From NCBI RefSeq assembly GCF_002159175.1, contig NZ_NFGZ01000002.1:186001-250000 (forward strand): a DNA stretch of 64,000 nucleotides, given 5' to 3'. The notes under the pieces are model-generated. The model was not told the origin of the DNA and did not search any database. It saw nothing but the letters and a program-made list of their open reading frames with translations. Within the stretch, counting starts at the first letter, position 1. Each line of letters opens with the position of its first letter. Of the stretch, positions 25,942 to 38,072 are shown one piece after another. The stretch comes from Flavonifractor sp. An92. GTDB lineage: Bacteria; Bacillota; Clostridia; Oscillospirales; Oscillospiraceae. The translations under genes and the position numbers were made by a program.

Positions 25942-28164
25942 TTACATTCCCTCCGCCAATCTCCAACGCAGGCCGGAATACCGCCGCTGCTGGCGGTTGT
26001 TGGCGGTCATCTGGGCCACGACCTCCTCATCACCCACCAGGATGAGAAGCTCCCGGGCCCGGGTGATGGCGGTATAGAGGACCCCACGGGTGAGCAGCAT
26101 GGGCGCGCCCTTGCTGACCGAGAGGATGACGGCCCGGTACTCACTGCCCTGGGCCTTGTGGACGGTGATGGCGTAGGCGGGCTCCAGCTCGCCCAGCATG
26201 TCCGGCTCATATTCCACCAGACGGCCATCAAAATCCACGGTGATGAGCTGGTTGCGGTTGTCCACCTCCACGATCTGGCCAATGTCGCCGTTAAAGACGC
26301 CCATGCCGGAGGTGAGGGAGTCCCGGTCCTTCCAGGTGAGGTCGTAGTTGTTGCGTACCTGCATGACCCGGTCGCCCTCCCGGAAGATGAACTCCCCGAA
26401 GCGGCGCTCTCCCTTGCCCTGGGCCTCGGGATTCACGGCCTCCTGAAGGGCACGGTTGAGGGCGGCAGTGCCCGCCACCGTCTTGCGGGTGGGGGAGAGG
26501 ACCTGGATCTGCTCCGGCGGGATGCCCATGTTGCGGGGCAGACGCTGGGACACCAGCTCCACGATGGTCTCAGCGGCCTTGGCCGGGTCCTTCCGGCGGA
26601 GGAAGAAGAAGTCGGAATTTTTGTTGTGCAGGTCCGGCAGCTTCCCTTGGTTGACCCCGTGGGCGTTCATGACGATGGCGCTCTGGGCGGCCTGGCGGAA
26701 AATCTCCGTCAGGCGGACCATGGGGATGGCGCCGCTGCGTATAAGGTCGGAGAAGAGATTGCCCGGCCCCACGCTGGGGAGCTGGTCCGGGTCGCCCACC
26801 AGCACCAGGCGGCAGTCGCTGCGCAGCGCCGAGAGAAGGGCCCGCATAAGGGGCACGTCCACCATAGAGGTCTCGTCCACGATGACGGCGTCCACCCGCA
26901 GGGGGTCGCTCTCGTCGTGGGCGAACACCAGCCGCCCGGTGCCCGGGTCAAACTGGGTCTCCAGCAGGCGGTGGATGGTGGCGGCCTCCATGCCGCACAG
27001 CTCCCCCAGGCGCTTGGCGGCCCGGCCGGTGGGGGCGGCCAGGGCGGTCTCCAGCCCCAGGGAGTCGAAGAGAGCCAGCACGCCCCGGAGGGAGGTGGTC
27101 TTGCCGGTGCCGGGGCCGCCGGTGAGGAGCATGACCTGCCGCTTGGCGGCCAGCTCCACCGCCTCCCGCTGCTGGGGGGCGTAGGTGATGCCCTGGCTCT
27201 CCTCGATGGAATCCAAGATACGCTCCAGCCCGTCGGGGGGATTGAGCTCCCAGGCGGCCATCTCGGTGAGGCGGGCGGCCACGTAGGCCTCCGCCTCCTG
27301 GAGGTCGGAGAGGTAGCAGGCGGTCTCACCGGCCACCTCCTCCTGGGTCACCTCGCCCTGCTCGATGAGGGCCTCCAGGCCGTCCTCCAGATGCTCGCTC
27401 TCCAGCCCGATGAGCTGGGCGGTGGCGGCCAGGAGCTTGCGGCGGGGGAGGAAGGTGTGGCCGTTGTTGAGGTTGTGGGAGAGCTCGAAGAGGAGCCCGG
27501 CCTCGATGCGCTGGGGGTCGTCCCCCTCCAGCCCCACGTCCAGAGCCAGAGCGTCGGCGGTGCCGAAGTCCACCCCCAGCTCCTCATCCACCAGCAGGTA
27601 GGGGTTGGACTGGATGACCTCCAGCGCCCGGTCCCCGTACCGGCGGTAGAGGGGCATGGCCAGCTGGAGGGCGATGTCGTGGCTGCCCAGGAACTCCAGC
27701 AGGCGGCGCATGCCCATCTGGAGCCGGAAGTGCTCCCCCATGGTCAGGGCCTTTTTGCGGGTGATGCCCTTGATGCAGGTCAGGCGCTCCGGGTGCTCCT
27801 CCAGGACGTTCAGGGCGTCGGCGCCGAACTCCTCCACCATCCGGCGGGCGGTGGCGGTGCCGATGCCCCGCACCGCGCCCGAGGCCAGGTATTCAAAAAT
27901 GGCCTTCTCCCCGGCGGGCATCCGCCGCTCCACGATCTCGGCCTTGAACTGCTCCCCGTAGGAGGCGTGGCGCATCCACTTGCCCCGCACCGAGATGCTC
28001 TCCCCCGGCGCGATGCCCGGCATGCAGCCCACCACCGTGATGCCGCCCTGGTCTCCGGCGTCGATGCGCAGCACGGTATATCCGTTTTCCTCGTTCTGAT
28101 AGATGACCGCATCCACGCAGCCCTCCACCAGATTCAGTTCCTCCACAGTGTCCAATGGGACCAT
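25942..28164 (-). CDS. recD2: RecD2-type ATP-dependent DNA helicase
   Basis: The protein has 740 residues. It has an N-terminal OB-like and helix-hairpin-helix region (GAVRGIGTATARRMVEEFG, CIKGITRKKA) and then superfamily 1B helicase motifs. These are Walker A LLTGGPGTGKTTSLRG, motif II VIVDETSMVD, motif III LVLVGDPDQLPSVGPG, motif IV region FRQAAQS, and motifs V/VI AYAITVHKAQGSEY and YTAITRARELL. RecD2 acts in DNA repair and replication-fork maintenance in bacteria lacking RecBC. It is third in a likely operon after the two small membrane-protein genes, 46 bases after the previous gene. Confidence 0.96.
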   Translation of the reverse strand: MVPLDTVEELNLVEGCVDAVIYQNEENGYTVLRIDAGDQGGITVVGCMPGIAPGESISVRGKWMRHASYGEQFKAEIVERRMPAGEKAIFEYLASGAVRGIGTATARRMVEEFGADALNVLEEHPERLTCIKGITRKKALTMGEHFRLQMGMRRLLEFLGSHDIALQLAMPLYRRYGDRALEVIQSNPYLLVDEELGVDFGTADALALDVGLEGDDPQRIEAGLLFELSHNLNNGHTFLPRRKLLAATAQLIGLESEHLEDGLEALIEQGEVTQEEVAGETACYLSDLQEAEAYVAARLTEMAAWELNPPDGLERILDSIEESQGITYAPQQREAVELAAKRQVMLLTGGPGTGKTTSLRGVLALFDSLGLETALAAPTGRAAKRLGELCGMEAATIHRLLETQFDPGTGRLVFAHDESDPLRVDAVIVDETSMVDVPLMRALLSALRSDCRLVLVGDPDQLPSVGPGNLFSDLIRSGAIPMVRLTEIFRQAAQSAIVMNAHGVNQGKLPDLHNKNSDFFFLRRKDPAKAAETIVELVSQRLPRNMGIPPEQIQVLSPTRKTVAGTAALNRALQEAVNPEAQGKGERRFGEFIFREGDRVMQVRNNYDLTWKDRDSLTSGMGVFNGDIGQIVEVDNRNQLITVDFDGRLVEYEPDMLGELEPAYAITVHKAQGSEYRAVILSVSKGAPMLLTRGVLYTAITRARELLILVGDEEVVAQMTANNRQQRRYSGLRWRLAEGM

Positions 28165-28210
28165 CCTTCATACAGTCTGTAATGTAGTCAATAAAAATTG
28201 CGATATGGAA

Positions 28211-28585
28211 TCAGAAATTTGCCTCGGAATGGGGCTCCGCCCGGGTCCAGCCGCTGGCGAGGTAGGCGCTGAGCTGGTCCATGGGACACAGCACCGTGCC
28301 GCAGTACCGGCCCAGCAGAGCCTGCGCCACCCGGCGGCCCTGGGGGGAGAGCCCCGCGTCGGCGATGACGATGGGCACCCGGGGCGCGCCGCTGTCCCGC
28401 AGCCAGAGAAGGCGCCGCAGGTCCTGTTCCAGGTGTTCCCCGTCCCCGCGGGCGGGGAGGACGGCGTACAGACCGCCGGGCTCCAGCTCCCGGGGGAGCA
28501 GCAGGTGGCCGAAGGCCAGCCAGGCCAGGGTCACCAGCCCCAGCGCGGCGAAAAAGGCCAGCGCACCCTGTAAGAGAGTTTCCAT
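28211..28585 (-). CDS. Hypothetical protein with one N-terminal membrane segment
   Basis: The protein has 124 residues. One strong hydrophobic helix (about 5-30, LLQGALAFFAALGLVTLAWLAFG, read in two parts) anchors a cytoplasmic domain of about 90 residues. That domain includes GLYAVLPARGDGEHLEQDLRRL and VPIVIADAGLSPQGRRVAQALL. No catalytic motif is recognised. It sits between the small multidrug-export-like gene and recD2 on the same strand. Confidence 0.65.
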   Translation of the reverse strand: METLLQGALAFFAALGLVTLAWLAFGHLLLPRELEPGGLYAVLPARGDGEHLEQDLRRLLWLRDSGAPRVPIVIADAGLSPQGRRVAQALLGRYCGTVLCPMDQLSAYLASGWTRAEPHSEANF

Positions 28586-28628
28586 ACCCTCACCTCCGCT
28601 CCATCCTATGCGGGGAGGGAGAAAGGGT

Positions 28629-29117
28629 TCAGATAATGGCCATTTTCACCACGTAGGTCAGGAAGGTGACCAGAAAACCGGCGATGAGGACGCCGGCGCT
28701 CATGGCGGGCATGGCCTTGCGCAGGGGCATGTTCAGAAACGCGGCGGCCAGCGCGCCGGTCCACCCGCCGGTGCCCGGCAGGGGGATGGCCACGAAGATC
28801 ATCAGGCCCAGATACTTGTAGCGGGTGACTTTGCGGCCCTTCAGGTGGGCCTTGCGCTCCAGCTTGTCCACCAGATCGTTGAGCCGGGGCATGTGCCGGC
28901 GCATCCAGAGGAAGATCCGGCGGATATACACCACAATAAAGGGGAGGGGCAGGAGATTTCCCACCACACTGGCAAAAAAGGCCGCCCAGGGATTCAGACC
29001 CAGCGCCACGCCGAAGGGAATGCCGCCCCGCAGCTCGATGATGGGCAGCATGGACACCAGCATGGTGAACACCAGTTCACCGGCCTGATTCTCGGTGAGC
29101 CAAGACATGAGATCCAA
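28629..29117 (-). CDS. Small multi-drug export family membrane protein
   Basis: The protein has 162 residues and four to five membrane helices. MLPIIELRGGIPFGVALGLNPW and IPLPGTGGWTGALAAAFL are the hallmark segments of the Sm_multidrug_ex (COG2426) family, which belongs to the wider DedA/VTT superfamily. Despite the family name, the actual substrate is not established; related proteins act in lipid scrambling. It is the first gene of the run ending with recD2. Confidence 0.85.
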   Translation of the reverse strand: MDLMSWLTENQAGELVFTMLVSMLPIIELRGGIPFGVALGLNPWAAFFASVVGNLLPLPFIVVYIRRIFLWMRRHMPRLNDLVDKLERKAHLKGRKVTRYKYLGLMIFVAIPLPGTGGWTGALAAAFLNMPLRKAMPAMSAGVLIAGFLVTFLTYVVKMAII

Positions 29118-29231
29118 CGTGAATTCCTCCAGTTCCTTGGCACGACTCCCGACCAGAGCCGGTGTCGTCGAGCTTCATTGTATCATATTTGGCGGGAAGA
29201 AAACAGGGCGTTTTCAAGTTCCTGCGAAAAA

Positions 29232-29255
29232 GGCCCCCCGCCGCAGCGGGGGGCC
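29232..29255 (-). terminator. Intrinsic terminator after the stalk-domain protein gene
   Basis: A 10-bp perfect GC stem (29232-29241 with 29246-29255), followed on the minus strand by TTTTT. Confidence 0.9.
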
Positions 29256-29275
29256 AAAGTTCAGTCGCGCGGTGC

Positions 29276-30682
29276 TTACGGGGTCACGGTCAGCATGCTG
29301 TCCAGGGGAGTGGCGGTGACGCCGGAGGGCAGGCCGGTCTCGGGAGCCTTGTCGGTGGCCTTGTAGCCCAGGTCCATCTTCATGGTCAGGCTCATCATGC
29401 CGGTGATGTCCATGGACATGTCGATGGTGCTCTTGGTGCTGTCGGCGTAGACCTTGGCGGTGGTGGCCATGGCGAAGCCCTCAGCGGAGGCGGACATGTT
29501 CATGTCCATCTGCATGGAGACGATGTCGTCGCCCTTCTGGGTGAGGACGGTGGTGTAGGTGACGCTCCCCGCGTCGCCCTCGTTCAGGGTGTAGGTGGCG
29601 GTGTAGGTGTCGCCCTTCTGGGTGAAGGAGGCGTCGCCGAACATGCTCGCATAGAGGTCGGCGCTGGTCTTCAGGGTCTGATAGCCCAGGTCCTTGTCAT
29701 TGAGGGGAATGGAGGCCAGGGTGGAGTACAGGGTGTCCTCCAGCTTCAGGTCCTTGGACATGGACACCAGGGAGGCCAGATCCATGCCGCTCTGCTTCAG
29801 CAGGGCGTTCATATCCATGGAGTACCAGCCGCTGCCGCCGTTGGCCTGGGCCAGAACGGGGGCGTAGATGTAATACATGCCGGTGTTCAGATCCATGCGG
29901 ACCTCCAGCTCAGTCTTGGCCAGGGCGTCCTTCAGGGCCTTCATCTGCTCGGCGGTCATGGCGGCGGGGTCGCCGGCGGCCAGGGAGGCCAGGTCGGAGA
30001 GGTCCAGCTCCATGGCCATCTGGGCGGCGGTCTGGCTGCTGACGCCGGTGACGGTGCCGTCCACGTTGACCTTCAGGTCCTCAGCGGCGCCGATCAGGTC
30101 CTTGTTCACGGTCATGTCCAGGGACAGGGTGCCGTCGGTGGCCTGGTTCTTCTCGGCCTGCACCTCGTACAGATAGGAGATGTAGTTGTCCATCTTGGTG
30201 AAGGTGGTGTCGCCCATCAGCTTGTCCACGTCCACGATGATGACGGTCTGGTCGTCCTGGTCCCAGCCCACGTTGCAGCCGAAGGCCTCGGCGGCGAAGC
30301 GGACGGGCACATAGGTCCGCCAGCTGGCGCTGTCCACATAGGGGGCCACGTCCATGGTGATGGTCTTGGTGTTCTCACCCTCGGTCAGGGTGGCGGTGGT
30401 GGAGCCGATGGTCATGCGGAGGGTCTGGTCTCCACGGGTAGCGGTGATGTTGTTGCCCTCGTTGGAGACCTGGACGCCCATGGCCTCAAAGACCGCCCGG
30501 AAGGGCAGGAAGGTGCGGTTGTCCTTGGCCACGGGAGCGGCGTCGGTGAAGGCGACATTCTGGCCGTCCAGCTGCACCGCAATACCGCTGGTATTTTCGG
30601 CGGCCAGAGCAGGAGCGGTGAGGGCGGCGGTCAGGACCGCGGCGGTGCCCAGAGCACCCAGACGTTTACCGATGGAATTCAT
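29276..30682 (-). CDS. Secreted protein with copper-amine-oxidase-N-like (stalk) domain
   Basis: The protein has 468 residues. Residues 1-28 form a clear Sec signal peptide (KRLGALGTAAVLTAALTAPALAAE). Residues 30-155 match the stalk-domain pattern common in Firmicute surface proteins: FLPFRAVFEAMGVQV, TYVPVRFAAEAFGCNVGWD. The remaining 310 residues are a beta-rich region with repeated short strands alternating Thr and Met (SLDMTVNKDL, DMNMSASAEGFAM) and no catalytic motif. It probably acts outside the cell or at the wall. Methionine is strikingly frequent. Confidence 0.85.
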   Translation of the reverse strand: MNSIGKRLGALGTAAVLTAALTAPALAAENTSGIAVQLDGQNVAFTDAAPVAKDNRTFLPFRAVFEAMGVQVSNEGNNITATRGDQTLRMTIGSTTATLTEGENTKTITMDVAPYVDSASWRTYVPVRFAAEAFGCNVGWDQDDQTVIIVDVDKLMGDTTFTKMDNYISYLYEVQAEKNQATDGTLSLDMTVNKDLIGAAEDLKVNVDGTVTGVSSQTAAQMAMELDLSDLASLAAGDPAAMTAEQMKALKDALAKTELEVRMDLNTGMYYIYAPVLAQANGGSGWYSMDMNALLKQSGMDLASLVSMSKDLKLEDTLYSTLASIPLNDKDLGYQTLKTSADLYASMFGDASFTQKGDTYTATYTLNEGDAGSVTYTTVLTQKGDDIVSMQMDMNMSASAEGFAMATTAKVYADSTKSTIDMSMDITGMMSLTMKMDLGYKATDKAPETGLPSGVTATPLDSMLTVTP

Positions 30683-30716
30683 ACAGATTCCTCCTTTGCG
30701 TTCTATGTGCCTTCAT

Positions 30717-30745
30717 GATAAACCATCTACCGGGTGAAATGTCAA
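30717..30745 (-). promoter_or_regulatory. Likely promoter of the stalk-domain protein gene
   Basis: On the minus strand: perfect -35 TTGACA (30740-30745), 17-base spacer, weak -10 TTTATC (30717-30722). GGAGG precedes the start codon. Confidence 0.55.
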
Positions 30746-30789
30746 TGATTTTGGGGATCATTTAAGAAAAAATTAAGGAAAGTGACAAA

Positions 30790-31767
30790 TTATTCGGCCT
30801 CGAAGGGGTAGCGCACGCCCCATTGCGCCCGCAGGGCATCCATGCGCTCCATCATGCGGATGGTCTCGCTGTGGGGCATTTCGGCGCACTCCAGGGCCCC
30901 GATCTCCAGCGCGTGCTGGCAGGCCAGGACCTCGTACTCGTAGCCGGTGATCTGCTGGGGGACCTTCATCTCCCGCACCAACTGCCGCTTTTCGTCAAAG
31001 ACGGCCAGACGGTCGATGTTGTTGATGTTGTAGGCGATGAGATAGCCCTTGGTGCCGTAGATGATGCCGTACTGCTCGGTGGGGGCGTACATCCCCGCGT
31101 GGAGGGTGGCCAGCACGCCGCCGGGGTAGCGCAGGACGATGGTTTCCTGGCCGTCCACACCGGTGGGGTGCTTGACGCACACGGAGGTCATTTCCTCTAC
31201 ATCATCCCCCAGCACCATGCTGGCGAAGTTCAGGGGGTAAATGCCCACGTCCAGCAGCGCGCCGCCCGCCAGCTCCGGCTTCACCAGGCGCTCCTTGTGG
31301 GTCATGGCGTAGCCCAGGTTGGCGGTCAGGCCGGTGATCTCCCCCAGCTCGCCGCTGGCGAGGATGGCGTCGATGATCTTCCGGGAGGGCATGTACCGGG
31401 TCCAGATGGCCTCGGTAAGGAAGATCTTGCGCTCCTCGGCCCGGGCGATCAGTTCCCGGGCCTGGGCAGCGTTGGCGGTAAAGGCCTTCTCGCACAGCAC
31501 CGGCTTGCCGTGGTCCAGACAGAGCAGGCCGTGTTCCAGGTGGTGGGAGTGGGGAGTGGCGATGTACACCAAGTCCACCTTGGGGTCGGTGAGCATCTCC
31601 TCATAGGAGCCGTAGGCCCGCTCCACCCCGTAGTCCCGGGCGAAGGCCTCGGCCCGGGCCTTGTCCCGGGAGGCCACCGCCCAGGCGCAGGCCTCGTCCA
31701 TCGCGCCCAGGGTCTTTGCCATGGTGCCGGCGATGTGGCCGGCACCCAGAATTCCAACGTGCAGCAT
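30790..31767 (-). CDS. Gfo/Idh/MocA-family oxidoreductase
   Basis: The protein has 325 residues. The Rossmann NAD(P)-binding start is HVGILGAGHIAGTMAKTL (3-20). VYIATPHSHH and PVLCEKAFT (the EKP motif with P replaced by A) follow, then TEAIWTRYMPS and the catalytic-region GGALLDVGIYPLNF. The family oxidises or reduces sugars, inositols and related compounds; AIWTRYMPS and GIYPL are typical of the dihydrodiol-dehydrogenase-like branch. It is 12 bases downstream of a small RHH gene at the end of the uvrB-uvrA run. Substrate unknown. Confidence 0.92.
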   Translation of the reverse strand: MLHVGILGAGHIAGTMAKTLGAMDEACAWAVASRDKARAEAFARDYGVERAYGSYEEMLTDPKVDLVYIATPHSHHLEHGLLCLDHGKPVLCEKAFTANAAQARELIARAEERKIFLTEAIWTRYMPSRKIIDAILASGELGEITGLTANLGYAMTHKERLVKPELAGGALLDVGIYPLNFASMVLGDDVEEMTSVCVKHPTGVDGQETIVLRYPGGVLATLHAGMYAPTEQYGIIYGTKGYLIAYNINNIDRLAVFDEKRQLVREMKVPQQITGYEYEVLACQHALEIGALECAEMPHSETIRMMERMDALRAQWGVRYPFEAE

Positions 31768-31779
31768 GGGAAACGCCTC

Positions 31780-31995
31780 CTATTCTTCTTTGGTACGGCC
31801 GGGGAAGGTGCCGTCCAGGGTCAGGTCCAGATCCAATTCCCGGCCCAGCAGCTCGCACACCAGCCGGGACACCGACATCCCACGGGCCGCCGCCGCGGCC
31901 TTGATGGCCTCTTTGTGCTGTGCGGGCACGGAGACCGAAAAGGTATAATAATTTTTCTGGCGGTATTTGTTCACCGCGTTCTGCGAGGTCGCCAC
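31780..31995 (-). CDS. Small ribbon-helix-helix-like protein
   Basis: The protein has 71 residues. A basic N-terminus (KYRQKNYYTFSVSVP) provides the beta strand, and QHKEAIKAAAAARGMSVSRLVCELL provides the two helices of an Arc/RHH fold. The rest is an acidic tail. It lies 29 bases downstream of uvrA and 12 bases before the oxidoreductase gene. It may regulate its neighbours. No toxin-like partner is visible. Confidence 0.75.
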   Translation of the reverse strand: MATSQNAVNKYRQKNYYTFSVSVPAQHKEAIKAAAAARGMSVSRLVCELLGRELDLDLTLDGTFPGRTKEE

Positions 31996-32024
31996 AGCAC
32001 CGCCTCCAGGTGTCTAAAATGCAA

Positions 32025-34856
<2,832 letters not shown>

Positions 34857-34880
34857 AGCATGGACTCCTTCATGGAAAAA

Positions 34881-35660
34881 TCAGGTCAGTACGGTGAGGC
34901 CCACAATGTAAACGAGGATGGCAGCTACGGTCAGCACCACCCAGCCCGCATGGCGGGTGAAGAGCTCCCAGTCGCTGGGCTCGGCCCGCTCGGGGTGGCG
35001 GATCTGGAAGCGCAGGTCGAAGTGGAAGAGCTCGTCGGCAAAGAGGATGGCGACGGCATTGAGCGCCACCAGGAAGGTGCCGCCCAGGTAGGCCATCCCG
35101 TCGCCCCGGTGCACCAGGACGGGGGAGGACGTGAGGTTCAGCACATCGGCGGCGTCCGGCTCGGAAGAGGGGGTGATGGGCTGGCCGTCGGCGCTGTATT
35201 GCCGCTCGTCTCCGCCGTAGGAGATGGTGATGGTGGGGGCGATCTGGTTGCCGTCCTCGTCCACCAGAATGTCAAAGCCGCTGCCCGTATACCAGCCGCC
35301 CCGGAACAGGATTTCCCCGTCCCGCCGGACCTCCACGCCGGTGAGGACGTCACTCATGTCGTGGTCCTTCGGCACGGCGGAGGGGTCTTCCGTGACGGTA
35401 TAGGTGACGGGAATGCTGTCGCCGGACTGGAACACCAGAGTTTTGTCCGGGGAGGCGGTGAAGGTGACCGGTACGCCGTCCACCTTGCCGGAGTAGACGG
35501 CGTTCTCCCCCTCCGCGCGGTACCGGAGGAAGCTGTCCCGGTAGGAGATGCCCTCCATCCGGGCGAAGATGGGGTAGAGGACCGAGCAGACCACCAGGAA
35601 TATGGCCTGTAAAATCAGCAGGAACTGCTGAAAACGGCTGAGGTTCTTCCAGCGCGCCAT
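34881..35660 (-). CDS. Hypothetical membrane protein between uvrB and uvrA
   Basis: The protein has 259 residues. One N-terminal membrane segment (about 13-30, [18 protein letters not shown]), an extracytoplasmic beta-rich region of about 150 residues ([30 protein letters not shown]) and two C-terminal membrane segments ([28 protein letters not shown]). No family recognised. Spacing of 34 bases on the upstream side and 24 on the downstream side places it in the uvrB-uvrA transcript. Confidence 0.75.
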   Translation of the reverse strand: MARWKNLSRFQQFLLILQAIFLVVCSVLYPIFARMEGISYRDSFLRYRAEGENAVYSGKVDGVPVTFTASPDKTLVFQSGDSIPVTYTVTEDPSAVPKDHDMSDVLTGVEVRRDGEILFRGGWYTGSGFDILVDEDGNQIAPTITISYGGDERQYSADGQPITPSSEPDAADVLNLTSSPVLVHRGDGMAYLGGTFLVALNAVAILFADELFHFDLRFQIRHPERAEPSDWELFTRHAGWVVLTVAAILVYIVGLTVLT

Positions 35661-35694
35661 GAAGAACGCCTCCTTTCCGGTCAGAGGGGACCGC

Positions 35695-35952
35695 TCAGCG
35701 ACGGCGGCGGCGCGGCCGGGGCTGGCGGTTCAGCCACAGCCGCAGGCCCAGACCCACGGCAAAGAGCACCGCGCCCACCACCGCGTCCACCTGGCCGGCC
35801 CGGAGCCAGCCCAGCGCGGCGGCCTGCTGCTCCACCGAGGCGGTGTCGCCGGGGTCGGAGGAGAGCACTGCTGCAAACAGGATGCCCAGCAGCAAGAGAA
35901 GGATACCCGAAGTGATGGCGGTGGCACAGACGATCTCCAGTCGCTTTTTCAT
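35695..35952 (-). CDS. Small hypothetical membrane protein downstream of uvrB
   Basis: The protein has 85 residues and two hydrophobic helices (ITSGILLLLLGILFAAVL; VDAVVGAVLFAVGLGLRLWL), ending in a run of arginines. It starts MKKRLEIVCA with GAAAGGGCG upstream and lies 35 bases after uvrB. Function unknown. Confidence 0.7.
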   Translation of the reverse strand: MKKRLEIVCATAITSGILLLLLGILFAAVLSSDPGDTASVEQQAAALGWLRAGQVDAVVGAVLFAVGLGLRLWLNRQPRPRRRRR

Positions 35953-35987
35953 ACAAACACGCCCTTTCTCTTTCGGTGTGTGGGGGC

Positions 35988-37955
35988 TCAGGACTGCCCC
36001 CGGAGCTCGATGATGCGGTCGCGGAGGACGGCGGCGTACTCGAATTCGAGGCGGGAACTGGCCTCCTTCATCTCCTTTTCCAGCTTGCGGATGGCGGCCT
36101 CCCGCTCGGCCTTGGTCATCTTGCCCTGGCGCTTGTTCTCCCGGTCCTGCTTCTCCTCCTCGGAGAGACGGATGAGCTCCCGCACCGACTTGATGACCGT
36201 CTTGGGCACGATGCCGTGCTCCTGGTTGAAAGCGTCCTGCTTGGCCCGGCGGCGCTCGGTCTCGTCGATGGCCCGGCGCATGGACGGGGTGATGGTGTCG
36301 GCGTACATAATGACGAGACCCTCGGCGTTGCGGGCCGCCCGGCCGATGGTCTGGATGAGGGAGGTCTCCGAGCGGAGAAAGCCCTCCTTGTCGGCGTCCA
36401 GAATGGCCACAAGAGACACTTCGGGAAGGTCCAGACCTTCCCGCAGCAGGTTGATGCCCACCAGCACGTCGAAGGCGCCCATGCGCAGGTCGCGGATGAT
36501 CTCCATGCGCTCCATGGTGTCGATGTCGTGGTGCATATACCGCACCCGGATGCCCGCGCCTTGGAGGTAGGTGGTCAGGTCCTCCGCCATCTTCTTGGTG
36601 AGGGTGGTGACCAGCACCCGCTCCTTCCGGGCGGTGCGCTCGTGGATCTCTCCGATGAGGTCGTCGATCTGGCCCTCCACCGGGCGGACCTCGATGCGGG
36701 GGTCCAGCAGGCCCGTGGGCCGGATGACCTGCTCCACGATCTGGCCGGACCGGGTGCGCTCGTACTCGCCGGGGGTGGCCGAGACGTAGATCACCTGGTT
36801 AACTCTCTGTTCAAATTCCTCGAATTTCAACGGACGGTTATCAAATGCGCAGGGGAGCCGGAAGCCGTAGTCCACCAGCGTGGTCTTGCGGGCCCGGTCG
36901 CCGTTGTACATGGCCCGCACCTGGGGGAGAGTGACGTGGCTCTCGTCGATGAAGAGAACGAAGTCTTTCGGGAAGTAGTCCAGCAGGGTGTGGGGGGGCG
37001 TGCCGGGGGCCCGGCCCTCGATGACCCGGGAGTAGTTCTCGATGCCGGAGCAGTAGCCCAGCTCCTGCATCATCTCCACGTCGTACAGCACCCGCTGCTT
37101 GAGGCGCTGGGCCTCCACCAGCTTGCCCTCCTGCTCGAAGAAGGCCACCCGCTCCTCCAGCTCCTTGTAGATCTCCCCGATGGCGGCGTCCATCTTCTCC
37201 TTGGGGGTGACATAGTGGGTGGCGGGCCAGATGGGCACATGGGTCAGGTGGCGGACGGGTGCGCCGGTGACAGCGTTGACCTCGGTGATGCGGTCGATCT
37301 CGTCCCCGAAGAACTCCACCCGGATGGCCGCGTCCTTCCAGTAGGCGGGGAAGATCTCCACCGTGTCGCCCCGGACCCGGAACATGTTGCGCTCAAAGGC
37401 GATGTCGTTGCGCTCGTAGCGGATCTCCACCAGGCGCTTCAGGAGCTCGTCCCGCTCCATGGTGGCCCCCACCCGGAGAGAGACCATCATCTTGGCGAAA
37501 TCCTCCGGCTCGCCCAGGCCGTAGATGCAGGACACCGAGGACACCACGATCACGTCCCGCCGCTCCAGGAGGGCGCAGGTGGCGGAGAGGCGCAGGCGGT
37601 CGATCTCCTCATTGGTGGCGGCGTCCTTTTCAATATAGGTGTCCGTGTGGGGGATATAGGCCTCGGGCTGGTAGTAGTCGTAGTAGGAGACGAAATACTC
37701 CACCGCGTTGTGGGGGAAAAACTCCTTGAACTCCGAGCACAGCTGGGCGGCCAGGGTCTTGTTATGGGCCAGCACCAGGGTGGGGCGCTGGATGCGCTCG
37801 ATGGTCTTGGCCATGGTGAAGGTCTTGCCCGAGCCGGTGACGCCCAGCAGGGTCTGCTCCTGAAGCCCCATCTCCACGCCGCGGGCCAGGGCCTCGATGG
37901 CCTGGGGCTGATCACCAGCGGGCTGATAGTCGGAAACCACCTGAAATTCGGGCAT
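35988..37955 (-). CDS. uvrB: Excinuclease ABC subunit B
   Basis: The protein has 655 residues. Helicase-like motifs are [12 protein letters not shown] (Walker A), the damage-probing beta-hairpin [31 protein letters not shown] and QTIGRAARN. The C-terminal UVR domain ([25 protein letters not shown] region) contacts UvrC. Its promoter contains a perfect LexA-type box, so it heads a DNA-damage-inducible run that probably reaches uvrA. GGAGGGAG precedes the ATG. Confidence 0.98.
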   Translation of the reverse strand: MPEFQVVSDYQPAGDQPQAIEALARGVEMGLQEQTLLGVTGSGKTFTMAKTIERIQRPTLVLAHNKTLAAQLCSEFKEFFPHNAVEYFVSYYDYYQPEAYIPHTDTYIEKDAATNEEIDRLRLSATCALLERRDVIVVSSVSCIYGLGEPEDFAKMMVSLRVGATMERDELLKRLVEIRYERNDIAFERNMFRVRGDTVEIFPAYWKDAAIRVEFFGDEIDRITEVNAVTGAPVRHLTHVPIWPATHYVTPKEKMDAAIGEIYKELEERVAFFEQEGKLVEAQRLKQRVLYDVEMMQELGYCSGIENYSRVIEGRAPGTPPHTLLDYFPKDFVLFIDESHVTLPQVRAMYNGDRARKTTLVDYGFRLPCAFDNRPLKFEEFEQRVNQVIYVSATPGEYERTRSGQIVEQVIRPTGLLDPRIEVRPVEGQIDDLIGEIHERTARKERVLVTTLTKKMAEDLTTYLQGAGIRVRYMHHDIDTMERMEIIRDLRMGAFDVLVGINLLREGLDLPEVSLVAILDADKEGFLRSETSLIQTIGRAARNAEGLVIMYADTITPSMRRAIDETERRRAKQDAFNQEHGIVPKTVIKSVRELIRLSEEEKQDRENKRQGKMTKAEREAAIRKLEKEMKEASSRLEFEYAAVLRDRIIELRGQS

Positions 37956-38039
37956 GATCTCCCTCCTTGGACAAAATTTGTGGGGAAAAGCAGCGCGGGG
38001 CGACGTGCACCCACATCCCCCCGCGGCTGAGGCACGTCC

Positions 38040-38068
38040 ATTGTATCAGAACGCGCGTTCTATTGCAA
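38040..38068 (-). promoter_or_regulatory. uvrB promoter with LexA (SOS) box in its spacer
   Basis: On the minus strand: -35 TTGCAA (38063-38068), 17-base spacer, -10 TACAAT (38040-38045). The spacer contains the perfect palindrome AGAACGCGCGTTCT (38048-38061), which fits the Gram-positive SOS box GAAC-N4-GTTC. LexA bound here would block RNA polymerase directly. Confidence 0.93.
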
Positions 38069-38072
38069 GTAT

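Noticed and set aside
25607..25966. Several 80-150 residue open frames on both strands in the hairpin cluster.
   Set aside because: Composition is dictated by palindromes (Phe-Ser-Arg-Lys and Gly-Pro runs), the frames overlap each other, and no SD or domain supports them.
31780..31995. Small RHH genes (also at 25352-25528) as antitoxins of toxin-antitoxin pairs.
   Set aside because: Neighbours are a Gfo/Idh/MocA oxidoreductase, uvrA and comFC; no RelE, MazF, PIN or other toxin-like ORF is adjacent.
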